From assembly GCA_036023115.1 (NCBI GenBank), contig JAYKKT010000038.1, forward strand, positions 87,501-151,500: DNA of 64,000 bases, written 5' to 3'. The notes under the pieces are model-generated. The model did no database searches and was not told where the DNA came from. It saw nothing but the letters and a program-made list of their open reading frames with translations. A program made the position numbers and the translations under genes. The DNA comes from Brasenia schreberi (Eukaryota; Streptophyta; Magnoliopsida; Nymphaeales; Cabombaceae). Of this stretch, positions 47,006 to 58,890 are shown in pieces; within the stretch, counting starts at the first letter, position 1, and each line of letters opens with the position of its first letter.

Positions 47006-47387
47006 AAAAATCAAATCTTTTTTGAGAGTAAAAAATGTAGTATGGTATTGATTAACTATTAAATCATTGGGATTAACGTAATAATCAAAGAAAGTTCTTA
47101 TGAGTGTTATGCATAGTTAATGATTGCACGCAAAAAAGTAATTATTCTTAATTACTTTTCGTAATGAATCTTTCTGTCATTAATTTATTAAATAAAAAGA
47201 CATGAGTGGTTTACAATTAAAAGTTGTAAAGACATACTTTTTGCAAGGTGTTTGATTGGACTTTTACTTTCAAATTTCAATAATTCATGTCTTTCACTTT
47301 GATGATTGAGATTAGTTTCCATAAAATTTGCATAAAAATAGTTCACATCTCTCTCTCTATATATATATAGAGAGAGGGGGTGTTTAT

Positions 47388-47451
47388 TGCTAAACTTCAA
47401 CTCAAATATTTTGAGAATATTGCTAAACTTCAACTCAAATATTTTAAGAAA
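47388..47451. repeat. 32-bp tandem duplication
   Basis: TGCTAAACTTCAACTCAAAT and the twelve bases after it occur twice in a row with one substitution. A TC/TA/GA palindrome precedes it at about 47349-47376. Confidence 0.85.
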
Positions 47452-47639
47452 TAGCTTGCTGCCCTTTTATGGGCAAGCTGAACGAGTTGGTTAAGGTTGC
47501 TTTTAACACCATAGATGAATGACTCCTTATCTGTGCGAAGTATTTACGAAAAAGGAAGATAGTGCACAAGAACGGTCATATAGAGGTGGCTAATTTTATG
47601 GTCTCAAGTAAATTTGTTGATTCCAATTTTAAGTCCCGT

Positions 47640-47790
47640 TTTTGTCTTGTGAAATTTGCAAATAAAACCCAAACCAGTACCAGCCTAGGGCAGGTCCTAG
47701 GACATACATAACTAGAACTGGGCCTGAACCTGAACCCAACTGGGGTCTAGTTAAGTGCTGATTCCAGGTTTTAGTGGAATAAAAAACCGC
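47640..47790. repeat. GGTTC/GAACC-rich dispersed repeat, copy 4
   Basis: ACCAGTACC, GAACCTGAACCC and GATTCCAGG words; related to the copies at 1183, 4625 and 27765. Confidence 0.4.
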
Positions 47791-47999
47791 TGGTACAATT
47801 ATCTTGGGAGTGCGATTTAGAGCTTTCGCAAGTCGAATTGAACTAAAAACATGTGAGCTAGCACAAATCAAGCCAACCCAAACTACGAGTAACGTGGCTT
47901 ATTTACTAGCCCTACCTTAAGGAGTCCACGTTTTTTATACTTGGGTTGTGCAAATGATAATAATTTCTCTAACCCTAACACGCACATTAAAAGAAGAAA

Positions 48000-48100
48000 C
48001 ATGATCAGCATGCCTTGCTGATGGCTTAGATATAGACACCACGCCACATGAACGCCTTGGGTATTGAACTCTTGACCAACTGCTTAAGAGGCATGGCTAG
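48000..48100 (-). mobile_element. possible SINE fragment
   Basis: Minus strand CTTAAGCAGTTGG and CAAGAGTTCAATACCC (B-box-like, 48059-48074). Weak. Confidence 0.35.
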
Positions 48101-48304
48101 CTATGCATCTTTGGGGATTTGATCTGAGAGAGAAGCTATCACAAGTCTCAACAAATCAATCACCCATTAGACTTTTGTTGGAGCTTTCTTGTTTCCATTG
48201 TTTGATCTGAGAATGATAAGTTTACAAAAAAGATGTGTTGAAATGTGGATTCTCAGTGTATTGACTCCAAAAGCCTTAGAAGATAGAAGCAAACATGCCC
48301 TGAG

Positions 48305-48500
48305 AGGCTCAGAGTATGGATGGCAATGGCGCGGGGTGAGGTGGATTTTCACCCCACCAGCACCCACTCTACACTGGAAACCTCATATTAGACCCTATAC
48401 CCGCCCCGTAGGTCTGGAAGATCATACTCCACACTCGCCCTATAAACACTCTTGTATAACCTGCCCTCCTCGCACCCACTTCTCTATAACCTGCCCTGCA
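48305..48500. repeat. GC-rich 'GGGGTGAGG/CACCCC' dispersed repeat
   Basis: Alternating CACCC, CCGCCCC and CTATAACCTGCCC words starting at ATGGATGGCAATGGCG. A similar start (GCTAGCAATGGGGCAGG) occurs at 59330-59420. A common plant genomic repeat type without coding content. Confidence 0.5.
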
Positions 48501-48639
48501 ACACTTGAACCTATCTACAAAGGGTAATAAAAAAAATCACTTAACATCATGTATTTATATTAAAATTATATATATTATATGGTATTTAGTATTCAATTAG
48601 AAAGAACCATATATATTGTTGTGTCGAAAGTGCCGATGC

Positions 48640-50946
48640 AATTCGAAAAGCAACTACTGGAACCCACTGGATTTTAAACATGATATGGGGTATACCAAAG
48701 ACTAACCTTTGTTCTCAAGGAAGATTTGTGGATAAGACTTCAGGCAACGGGAATGAGTTTTTGGGAATCCGAATGTGCATATCCTGATTGCCTTCAGAAT
48801 CACACAATAGAACACTGAGTAGTTGGTTATTTGTTGAGAATAGTAAGTTACAGCTATTCTTAGGGAAACAAGCTCAGAGAACTTCGGTCATACCAAGTAC
48901 TCTTCTTGGAATTACTTCGGTCAAACACATTTATTGTATGCTCAGAGAACTTTTCGTTTGTTGGCCAACAAATTATCTAATGCCATCAAATGATCTTTAT
49001 CAAATCAAGCTCCATCATAACTGATTGCAGGTAATCATTTAATTGTAGATCATTCTGCTTAGTCATTGGCAGTGACTTCATGTTGAATTTCATCGATAAT
49101 ATTATGTGTTGTTCATGTATCAAATGAAACAAGATTAAACTTGTCACCGATGTTTTAGAATTTCGATAGTCCCATAAACCCTTAGGCAAGACCTCATGTC
49201 ATTTTCCTGTATTCTCCTTGAGAGATTTCTTAATCAAAACAATAATAACCTTATTAATGGCCTCAGCTTGTCCATTTGCTTGTGCATAATAAGGAGTTGA
49301 GTGCATCAACTTAATTATGAAACTCTCAAAGAAAGCTATTATTTTTTCTTTCATGAACATCACCTCTTGTTAGCTATTGTAGATGAGGGAATGTTGAACC
49401 GAAAGATTATGTAATCATTAACAAATTTAATCACATCATCTTAGGAAACACCTTTCGTCAAGGCTTCAATTCATTTGGTAAAGTATTTGGTATCCACTAT
49501 TATAAAAATATATGTTCCTTACATGATTTTGGGTGAATCATTCCGATTAAATCTATAGCCCATCCCCAAAATGGTCATGACTTGATGATCGGGTACAATT
49601 CTGCAGAGGTACCTTTAGCGGAGGCACAAAGTGATGGCATTGCTAGTAACCCTTAGTATAATCAATGCAATCTTGGTGTATGGTAGGACAATAATACCTA
49701 TATCAATATATCAACCATTTCATTTTGGGACTCGATCGGTGAGAACCACAAATCTCTTCGTGAACCTTGGCATTATTGTTTGAGCTTTTGTCATACTCAA
49801 GTATTTTAACAACAAGCCATGAAAGCTTCTCCTATATAAATTGTCATCTAATAGAATATATCCCTCTACCAAGTTTTAAAGTTTGAGCATTGAGATAGTT
49901 GATTTAGGCATTGCACCAACTTGGTTCTCCAATTGTTAGGAGCTTTATTTTCTCAATTATCTTTCATAATAGAAGCTAGTGATAGATGTGGTATGTATGT
50001 TGTGCTATAACCCAAGGTAGATTGAACCAAACCATTCACTACATAATTGTCATCTCTTGCTATGTACGACAATCTCGCCTCAGTGAAGGTCCTTACATTC
50101 TTTCGCTCACTAGTGAAGCGCTAATAAGTTTGAGCTATGACATTGGTAATTACTCATAAGTTGGCTGAGAACAACTTGAGAATCACCAAAGACTTCTAAC
50201 ATCTTTGCACCAACGGCTGATACTAGGCCCAATCCATGGATTAGGGCCTAATATTTTGCTTCATTGTTGTTGAGAGTTGACTCTAGGGACATACTAAGTA
50301 TCCCTATCTTTCCCATTGTAATATAGTATATGTGCAAATTCCCACACTTTTGTTACACTTAGAACTATCAAAGATCATCCACCATGATTGTTCGGTGATC
50401 GTATTATGTACAACATCCAATGGATTAGATACTTCGAACCATATAAAATGTGTGAGGAAGTCCGGTATGACCCATCTTTTGATCGCCTTAAGGGGTAAGT
50501 ATTTCAAGTCAAAAGGATAATTTAATCACCCATTTTACCAACCTACTTTGGAGAGTTGAATGATTGAGAAGATATACTTTCGTAGCCAAAAGGTAATACT
50601 CTAGCTTCATACATGCATGATACAAAGACAAACACAACTTTCCTATTGGAGGATATTAGGATTCAATATTGGTTAGTAACTGACTTAAATAGAAAATAGC
50701 CCTTTAGGTATTGTCACCAGTATCTTACACCAAAAGGGAAATGATGGAATTCTTCATAGTAACTATGTTAAATTTCAACGGTTTTCCAACAATAGGAGGC
50801 AACAATATTGACAATTTCAAATAAAGTCGTTAGCATTCTTTAGTTTGAGCAATGTTGTTAGTGAATTCATCTTCAGGGAAGGTGTTGGCGATGAAATGCT
50901 AGAGACAACTGATTTGCTTTATCAAACTTGAAAGCTTCTTTTTAGT
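48640..50946 (-). pseudogene. Gypsy polyprotein 3' half: RNase H, second RNase H, integrase
   Basis: Minus strand, from 50946 downward. TFPEDEF and LPPIVGKPLKFNIV lead into AIFYLSQLLTNIES (RNase H, about 50560-50880). Then WWMIFDSSKCNKSVGI (50304-50507) and LNNNEAKY form the second, archaeal-type RNase H (about 49950-50500). The integrase follows (about 49180-49900; IFIIVDTKYFTK near 49500). An added RNase H is known from the Tat lineage of Ty3/Gypsy. Stops throughout. Confidence 0.78.
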
Positions 50947-50947
50947 C

Positions 50948-51388
50948 TTGGGTAGTCTTGCATTGATGATGGCCTTGGCCTTGTTTGAAAAGTTGTGGGT
51001 TTGCATCAACTACCTCAATCTAAGTCTAGCCACAACCAATGATCAATACGTAGTATCCACCCATGTAAAACAATGCCCAAGAGCATTAGAAATCTACAAG
51101 TGGTTAGTTATGCCTATTGATTTCAAAAACACCAGGGTCACATATCAACAAGTAATGAATTGCATTTACTATGACTTGATTGGAAAAAGTATGAAAATCT
51201 ACATCAATGATATTGTGGTTAAATTGATGAATTTAAAACAACATATGTTTGAACTCAAGCAAGCTTTTCAACATATGTGCACACAAGCATTAGAGGAAGC
51301 CGCCGAAGATGAAGTTTTCTTGGATAAAATTTACATATCCAATGAGGATTTCAATTGCAACATATTCTATCCATATGAGGTCACATGA
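50948..51388 (+). pseudogene. Gypsy reverse transcriptase fragment, opposite strand
   Basis: Open frame of 146 codons. LWVCINYLNLSLATTNDQYV joins after a gap to ALEIYKWLVMPIDFKNTRVT and IYINDIVVK, the RT catalytic box with asparagine for one aspartate. The block between the first two motifs is deleted. It begins exactly where the minus-strand RNase H region (48640-50946) stops. Confidence 0.8.
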
Positions 51389-51582
51389 GGTTAGTCACTG
51401 TCCTACCAGCAAGTTTTGCCTTTATGGAGCATGGTCAACCCATTGAGGATAATGTTTTCCTTGTGAAAGAATCATATTGGGCAGCTTTGGTCAATGGTCT
51501 TGACTTATCAATAGTATTCAAAAGGTCACATGAGGTCACTACAAGGCATCTTCAACCATTATACATTAGAGTCATGGTATAA
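51385..51582 (+). pseudogene. Gypsy pre-protease fragment
   Basis: SYWAALVNGLDLSIVFKRSH and TRHLQPLYIRV resemble the region just before the aspartic protease of plant Gypsy polyproteins. It lies downstream of RT sequence on the same strand, the wrong order for an intact element. Confidence 0.5.
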
Positions 51583-51619
51583 GACAACCATTTAAGAGGA
51601 GTATCACATCAATGAAGGT

Positions 51620-53500
51620 GTAGTACTGAGTTTAATGTCGTATGATACTTGCGACAAATTAGAAGAACAATTTCTTATCTGATTCTTATCGGCTTGAGGA
51701 TTTGATGCATTCATGGATTCATTACCTTGTTTTGCTACATTTGGTTTTGTAGGTTTTGAATCAAGGTTGCAGTTCTGATTAACTAAGGTTTTCAGGGGAC
51801 TAGGTCTCGTTTGCCATGTCAGCTTTAACTAGGACTTGTCTTTAGGACCATAGTGGGCCTCATCATTAGAAATCCACAACTCTTGTTCTTTGGCTTCCTT
51901 TACACATTCGGGAATGTATCCTCACAGTCCTTCTCTCTAGAAGGTAGTGAGTGCTTCTATCCCTTGACTAACTCCCTCTTGATTGGCATCACTGATAGCT
52001 TGCCAATCCCTTCTACATTCATCGAAAGTTTCTTCAATCCACTCATTGGTCTCTTTAGGAAAGAAATATAGGTATCATCTGGATTTAGTTTTTTGGCACC
52101 TGCTCCCTCATAATGTAGTGTAATGTGAGTCCTTCATTGATCCTCACAACTCAAATGGGTGCTCAATGTTTTTTGTTACGGTTGAGGCGAGAAGGGCTTA
52201 GCTCAAATTGTTGTTTAACTCTTCTCCGCCTTTAAGGATAATCGTGTTTTGATTCCTCATTAGTATCTGATGGGACTCAAGAACAAGTAGGTAGGAGGTC
52301 TACCTTCAGACCACGGAAAGGTTTATCGAGTGCTAGCATTCTTCTCCACAAGGCCTTCTTCCTTGAGTATGTCGTTTTTGCGTTCGTGTGAGCTACCATC
52401 AGTACTATCGGGTTTGTTGTTTGGGTCCTGAGTTTTTCAACCATGGATTGACTCGACGTTTGAGCATACGATATTGCATCGAGGTACAATCTCCTTTCGA
52501 GATATCTATAGTGGTTACACCATCCCACACGAATACCTCAGTCGCCCGAGAAGGAGCAAGCTAATGGCAGCATACTACTAGACTCGGCTAAGTTCTATCC
52601 TCTTGGTGCTCCATATGTTTGTGTCTACTTGAGCTAAGCCCACCCTCTACAAGGCACCATGGGGTAAGGTTGTCACATCTCTCGTGAGTACGAGGCCTCC
52701 ACTTTTCTCAAGGTGCAACTTGGGTCCATCGAGCAACAAGTTGATAGTGCAACCAGATGGATCTAGGTACATCCCCATTCATCATCAGCCCAACATTCCT
52801 TCCTCAACCTTGAGTGATCCGCTTTGACTTGACGCAAATCTATTTGTTGTGGAGCTTGCTCATTACTGCTTCGATCTGACACCTTTCCTATACCATCTAT
52901 TATGATGGTACAAAATGGCAACACGGGATTGTCTTCAGCTATAACAGACATGGCTGTGAATGGATCTACATTAATCCCAAGTCGCTTCTCCATGAGTTTA
53001 AGGTGGCCTTCTTTAATGACTTGACATATTATCATACAAAATTTGACACACTGGTTTATATCATGAAAAGTGAGGTTGTGGCACTTGAACTCTTATCGGG
53101 AGGGTATCAAGTGACTCTCGAGGAGACATATTTGCCAATATTTTAGGAGTAGATTGAAAATTTGATTGATACAGTTTCTACTCATTGGCTTCCTTATCTT
53201 TCTCTTTTGAGGTGGTAGAGTATTGAAAACGTACAATGGTCCTTGCATCAATTTGGTTGTCATGACCTTAGCTTAATCGAACTCTTCATCTGTCTCCTAC
53301 ATCATTTCCTCCATGAAATAGATAAAAGCCTGGCGTGGTGCTTTTTTTTATCCTTCTTGCTTGTTGAATGTTGTGTCAAGGGTGCTCATGATGTGTTCTA
53401 CCTCCGTCACTAAGTTTGCCAACTAGACCAAAGTAGAGCAAAAATGATTTGTCAACCCTTTCTTGATTTCTAACTGTAGAGGCCACATATTGGACCTCAG
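51620..53500 (-). pseudogene. Gypsy gag-like remnant
   Basis: Minus strand frames at 52763-53035 (VIKEGHLKLMEKRLGINVDP) with an FH...C-type knuckle just upstream, and at 52277-52528 (MVEKLRTQTTNP, KKALWRRMLALDKPFRGLK). GHLK after a C-x-FH-type knuckle is usual in Gypsy Gag. The intervening sequence is degraded. Confidence 0.5.
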
Positions 53501-53864
53501 TAAACTGTATTTGGTAGTGGTTCTAGGCTAGAGATAACAATCTCTACCCACATTGTGAGTATCCACGAAAAACCCATTCGTTGAAGGGCAAAGAAGATGT
53601 TTAAGGTAAACCACTCTACTGTCACTATATATTGATGTTGAAAAGTTAAGAAGGTTATATGGAAAACTCTCGGAAGCCTTATGAGAGAGGGGACAAGTCA
53701 AAAGACCTCGCGAGACTCCAATGTACATAACAAAAAATTTGAGCTATGACCCAATAGATCCCAAAGCATGAAATAGTGGTGAGGATAGTTGGCACGTCCT
53801 GCCTGGCATAACAGTAAAAAGGGAGCAATAACGAGGAAAAACTCATTCTCTGGCGTCAATAGAA

Positions 53865-54205
53865 GCCTATAATAGTAATTGTGATGAGAAAATAGGGATA
53901 AATAAAAAAAGCACTCTCTTATTTTCTTTATCTATTACTCTTTTCCTTTCTTTCCTAGGAGTAACCACAACTTAGTATTCTTGACACATATCCAAACACA
54001 CCGAGTTTTCTATCATATTCATATATGTGATTCTAACAGCAATCAAAATACGTACAGTCACATTCCTGGGGCCCCATTCCCATCACCTAAAGCCCTATCT
54101 CTTTTGAAAATAAAGGTTAGAGTTCTCTAGCATGCCCCACATAATATTTTCATTCTAGTAGGTGCTCTTCGAATTAGGTCGTCACTTTTGATGCCAACAC
54201 GTTCT
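53865..54205 (+). repeat. Gypsy-type LTR 3' part, copy 2
   Basis: CCTATAATAGTAATTGTGATG, T-rich stretch, 'ctttcctaggagtaacc' and 'ttagtattcttgacac', in the order seen at 23930-24180. It ends at a TTGGCACCAACTCG primer-site-like word (54207-54220). The upstream LTR boundary is not defined. Confidence 0.6.
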
Positions 54206-54765
54206 TTGGCACCAACTCGATGGCCTAAGCATGGTACCGGATGTCAACTCCACTCTTTTTGTCTGTCAATATCATGGGACAATCGTATGTAACCTCGGGT
54301 GAGACTCCAAGTCCCGATTAATACATTGGGAGCACACACCATATTCCTCAACCTATGGTGCCACCTCTTACACCCAATTTCATGGCGACCCAAACAGGTG
54401 TAGGGTTTCTTCCCCTTCACAACCCACGAAATACACTCCACATGTCCCACCACAATGACCAATGTACCAAGCTAAGGCACATCTACCTCCAATATACCTA
54501 GTACAATTGTGGCAGTTAACCAACAACATCATATGTTAGCACCCAAATGACAAATCAACACATAGAGTTCAAGGACACACCTTTGAACCGTGATGGTGTT
54601 ATCAATTTGGTTAGAAACATGTTTGGGATCGAGGTCCAAGAATCAAATGTTAATATTGACCATAAGCAGTACCCTGAGTGGGTTGATAGGCTTGCTCCTA
54701 TCCTGAGGGGCTTCAAGATGAAATTTACAACCTTTTTGAGGGTAAATACTTGGGTGAACAATTGA
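54206..54765 (+). pseudogene. Gypsy gag N-terminus
   Basis: Leader, then a frame ending HKQYPEWVDRLAPILRGFKM (54547-54765). This is the conserved PEW-D-PxPxGFK block near the middle of Gag in Tat-type Gypsy elements. Only the beginning of gag is present; unrelated tandem repeats follow at 54796. Confidence 0.7.
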
Positions 54766-54795
54766 CTTGGCTCACTGTCGAGTGTAGAGCTGGGT

Positions 54796-54867
54796 GACAG
54801 TGAGTTGCATAAACTCATTCTCCTTGTGTCAGACAGTGAGTTGCATAAACTCATTCTCCTTGTGTCA
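54796..54867. repeat. 36-bp perfect tandem duplication
   Basis: GACAGTGAGTTGCATAAACT and its continuation to TGTGTCA, twice in succession without a difference. Recent duplication. Confidence 0.92.
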
Positions 54868-54905
54868 TCCCTAACACGCTAAGCATACACTTGGTATATA
54901 TCGTT

Positions 54906-55020
54906 AAAGGTAAAAAGTATTTCTCAAAATGCTACAACAAGATTTAGACATGTATGCTTAGCATAATCAATATAGACATGAGAAAGGTAAAAAGTATTTC
55001 TCAAATGCTACAACAAGATT
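54906..55020. repeat. spaced direct repeat
   Basis: AAAGGTAAAAAGTATTTCTC followed by AAATGCTACAACAAGATT at 54906-54944 recurs at 54983-55020 with one base missing. Confidence 0.88.
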
Positions 55021-55175
55021 CGTCCGCAATTTACTCTCAATGATTTAATGAATGAAAAGAAAGAAACTAAATTAGCAATGTATGCACATGCAAAGCAGTA
55101 GTTTATGTAGGGGCCTTTGAGTCCTCTGATGAAATGGTGAGTTCGATTATATATGTGCATATGAGTGCAGATAAG

Positions 55176-55179
<4 letters not shown>

Positions 55180-55233
<54 letters not shown>
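55180..55233. repeat. (TA)n microsatellite
   Basis: About 54 bases of uninterrupted TA, followed by a GA-rich run. Confidence 0.95.
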
Positions 55234-55236
<3 letters not shown>

Positions 55237-55469
55237 AAAGAGATAGAGGAGGGAGAGGAAAGAAGAGAGAGAACATGAAAAATGATGGTACTCATTCATG
55301 TTCAAATCAACTTAAACATCTTTCATTTTATTGCCATAATCAATTATGAAGATTTAAATTTAAAAGTAAAAAATATGATTTTCTTTCTGTATTTTATATT
55401 TAATATCTTCATAAAATTACTTCAGATGACATAGAAATTAAAATTGGCACATATTGCATCCCCAAAAAA

Positions 55470-56075
55470 AAAATTTTAAATACCTAGGATCAATTTTTTA
55501 GAGTGATGGAAGAATTGACGAAGATGTTACGCATAGATATAATGCAAGTTGGTTAAAATAAAGAGGAGCATAAGGTATTCTTTGTGATAAGAAGATATCA
55601 TTAAAGTTAAAAGGTAAATATTATAAAGCAGCAATTAGACATGTCATGTTTTATGGTTCTGAGTGTTGGGCAGTTAATCATCAACATGTACAAAAGATAT
55701 CTGTAATACAAATGAAGATGTTAAGATAGATGAATAGTTATACAAGAAAAGACTATATATATAATGAGGTTATTAGAAACAAATTAGGAGTAGCACCAAT
55801 AGAGAATAAGATGAGAGAATATCGATTAAGATGGTTTGGACATATGAAAAGAAGATCAAAAGAAGAAGGTATGAAAAACTAGATTTATAAAGTATTAAAA
55901 GAGATAGAGGACGACCACAAAAGTGTTAGAAAGAAACAATAAAGAATGATCTAGCTTATTATGAGTTAACTGCTAACATGACACTTGAGAGGGCTATGTG
56001 GAAACAAAGAATCCATGTAGTCGACCCTGTCTAGTATGAGAAAAGGCTTAGTTATTGTTGTTGTTGTTTATTTTA
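55470..56075 (+). mobile_element. RTE-type LINE fragment D, 3' end
   Basis: About 600 bases: LKYLGSIF-like start, [49 protein letters not shown] and the KCxKETIKNDLAY block, then the 'gaatccatgtagtcgaccc' terminus and a TTG tail at about 56057-56070. Best preserved 3' end after copy B. Confidence 0.88.
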
Positions 56076-56089
56076 TATTTAATATATAA

Positions 56090-57149
56090 TATACACTAAA
56101 TACCTTTTCCTATACATATAGATAGGTGTGTATACGGACTACATTTTCTCTCTCTTTATATATATATATATATATATGATTATGTAAACTGTACTCCAAG
56201 CAAGGGTTTGAGTCACTAGACGAAGGTGATGAGTTGAAAAACCCGTGGCGTGTGTTTGGCAGCAGCCTCCACATTGTGTGAAAGAAAAAGAAAAAAACAG
56301 CTTACACGTAGAAGCTTCCGTATTAACTTCAACCATTCCAGCACACTCGCAATTCAGTGGCCACAATAATGGGTCTTATCTGGGAAAAAGGATCCGAATC
56401 CATTTGCTCGAGCAGGAACTACTCTCTCTCTCGGACCCAAGCGATCATGGGTAGATGGGGGAAGTCATATTAACTGGGACCCACAATTAATTAAATAGCA
56501 GAAAATCTCAATCGTCAAACTCTGGGGCACGAGATTCAAAGGCGTACCTCCGTACGAAGTCACTGAAAGCGAGCGGACCTGTAATGTTTATTAAATGCGA
56601 CTCGTAAATGATTTCGACGTCCGGCCGGTTCACTTCCTGGAGATTCCTTCTTTTGTTCCAGGTTGACTACATTGCCCCTCCAATGACCTAAGAAACACGA
56701 ACACGAAGAACCTCTTTTTCCGGGATTCATGATGTTCGACTTGTGAGTTGACCACCAAGCGAGGTGAGATGTTGCTCTTTGTGCCGTTTATATATAAATT
56801 ACAGCGGCGTAGTGCGTATTAATGAAATGGAACAAAATGTTTAATGCTATTACGGAAAGAGGTGTCTCCCCAGGCCGTCCTGCCCCAGTCCTGGTGGGCC
56901 AAGAAAAATGTGAGCTTGGCCGAAGCTTGTCTTATTATATTATATTATATGTATATATTATAATATTAGTATAAAAATAGTGTCATACACACTCATATAT
57001 AGAATGAATGGGTCCAACAATCTTACTCACATGCACTCACCTTTTACCTTTATAGGGCATAATAATAACAAGTGTTTTATTATTTTTTAAAACATTTTTA
57101 TAACTTTCTAAAATAGTTTATGCCTTTTAAAGTAAGAAGCGAACATGAG

Positions 57150-57150
<1 letters not shown>
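56090..57150. other. no gene recognised
   Basis: Includes a (TA)n run near 56158-56178, a possible degraded SINE at about 56195-56305, and a GC-richer stretch at 56440-56700 without an assignable frame. Confidence 0.4.

Positions 57151-57152
<2 letters not shown>

Positions 57153-57186
<34 letters not shown>
57153..57186. repeat. (TA)n microsatellite
   Basis: About 34 bases of TA directly adjacent to an RTE 3' end. Confidence 0.9.
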
Positions 57187-57189
<3 letters not shown>

Positions 57190-57296
57190 AAAGAATAACT
57201 AAGCCTTTTTTTCATATTAGACAGAGTATGCTAGATGGATTCTTTGTTTTAATGGAGTCTTCATCATGTGTCATGCTAGTAGTTAACCCAACATAA
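57187..57296 (-). mobile_element. short RTE LINE 3' tip
   Basis: AATAACTAAGCC, 'catattagacagagtatgc', 'gattctttgtttt' and 'agttaac': the last 110 bases of an RTE on the minus strand. Confidence 0.7.
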
Positions 57297-57759
57297 TATA
57301 TATGTGTGTGTACACGTGTGTATGTGTGTTTGTGTGTACGCATTGTGTGTACTTATTTTTGCGTGTACATGTATATGTTTCTGTTGGGCCTACAAGATAG
57401 CCCATTTGGCCCGGTTCAAAATATATGCCAGAGAACTGTCCCACCATTTTTCAAGGGCTAGGCCCATTTTAACACCTCGTTAAATGATTGATGAGCAGGG
57501 GAGAGGGAGTCAATAGTAGAAAACTTGAACTAACCTTCAAATTCAATAAAAGAGACCGTCGTAAGTGATCAACAGGTCCTGATTTTCTTTTCCGGTGAAG
57601 GTTCTGTATTTCATCTGATATATGTAATGTAGAAGTTAAAACTGATATACAATTATCAAAGAAATATTTTGAGTAACTATAATCAAATTTTGAACAAAAT
57701 GGAAGCATTTATAAAGATAACTTAATAATTATGCAAATTGGATACAATATAAAGGTGCA

Positions 57760-57893
57760 TTAAGTGCACCCAGAGCGTTTGCTCACCTTAAGTCTCTCTG
57801 AAGCCCAGTTGCATGTGATGAGTTCGATTCTTGGGGATTGCATGCATGTGTATAGCTTCGGCCTCACATTGCAACAAAAAAATAAAAGTGCAT
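57760..57893 (+). mobile_element. tRNA-derived SINE 7
   Basis: TTTGCTCACCTTAAG (A-box-like) and GATGAGTTCGATTC (B-box, 57817-57830), body 'gcatgtgtatagcttcggcctc', and terminal 'attgcaac' with an A-rich tail. Same 3' end as SINEs 3 and 4. Confidence 0.68.
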
Positions 57894-58134
57894 CAAGTGT
57901 ATAATGTGACAAAGCAATACCATTATGGATAAGCAAAAAAAATAAAAGTAACTTATTTTTTGCATTTAGGTTTCGGTTTTTAGATTTTTTCAGTTTGCTT
58001 TTGGTTCTAAATTTTCAACAAGTTTGGTAATAACAGTTTTGCTCATTTGTGGTAAAAGAATAACTGAACCTACAGAACTAATCTACGTCCAAAGTAATAA
58101 AGAAAAAAGGAAAAGGTACATCTAGGGATCACAA

Positions 58135-58220
58135 TACCTACCAGCCGGGCGGTTACCCACCCTGGTCTCTGGTTCTGGGTTCAGTCGGTTCTTAGCCCGG
58201 TCCAGTTAGGAAATGACCAG
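58135..58220. repeat. GGTTC-rich dispersed repeat, copy 5
   Basis: Short copy with GGTTCTGGGTTCAGTCGG and 'cttagcccggtccagtt'. Confidence 0.45.
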
Positions 58221-58890
58221 TCTTCCAAGAAAAAAGCTAGAAAATGGTATTAAAAAGTATTGAAAGAAAACAACTGCAACATAATCTTATTTGTTTAGAG
58301 TAAGATGAACTGTTGCAAGGGATGCTCATGATCATAATGCAAGGAACGCTCATGATAAAAATGTAGTTCTTAAGGTTGTGTGACAACAAATAAAAGATCA
58401 AATGTAAAGATATGCTTAATAAGGTTCAGATTAGGGGAACTAAATCAAACTCATTTAACCAATCCACAGTGGTTGCTTGGTTTGATTATTTGGCTTTGCG
58501 GTTCGATTTGCAACTCTTTTTCCTGGTTTGCTCCTATTGTCATCCAAAGTGACAACGCAATTCGAATGACAATTTCATAAACCCGTTGACAATTTCTTAA
58601 TTTAGGGTTGAAACCAAACCATTAAAGCCAAACCTATCACACCCATTTGATATCTTTGGATCCAAGAATCAACAAACTCGACTCCATGTTGTTCGTAAAA
58701 TTTAGGTTCTTTTTCACCTCTGACTGAGGTGGTAATATAAAAGTAGAACTTGTAATCTAATTTGAAGCATGATTGAGAATGCTACAAAATGTACATTCTA
58801 ATATATGACTATCAACATAGTTTTTTCTATAGTGGTACTTTACATGTGAACAACTTATTCTATAATTCACTAAGTCTACACCTAAAGTGA

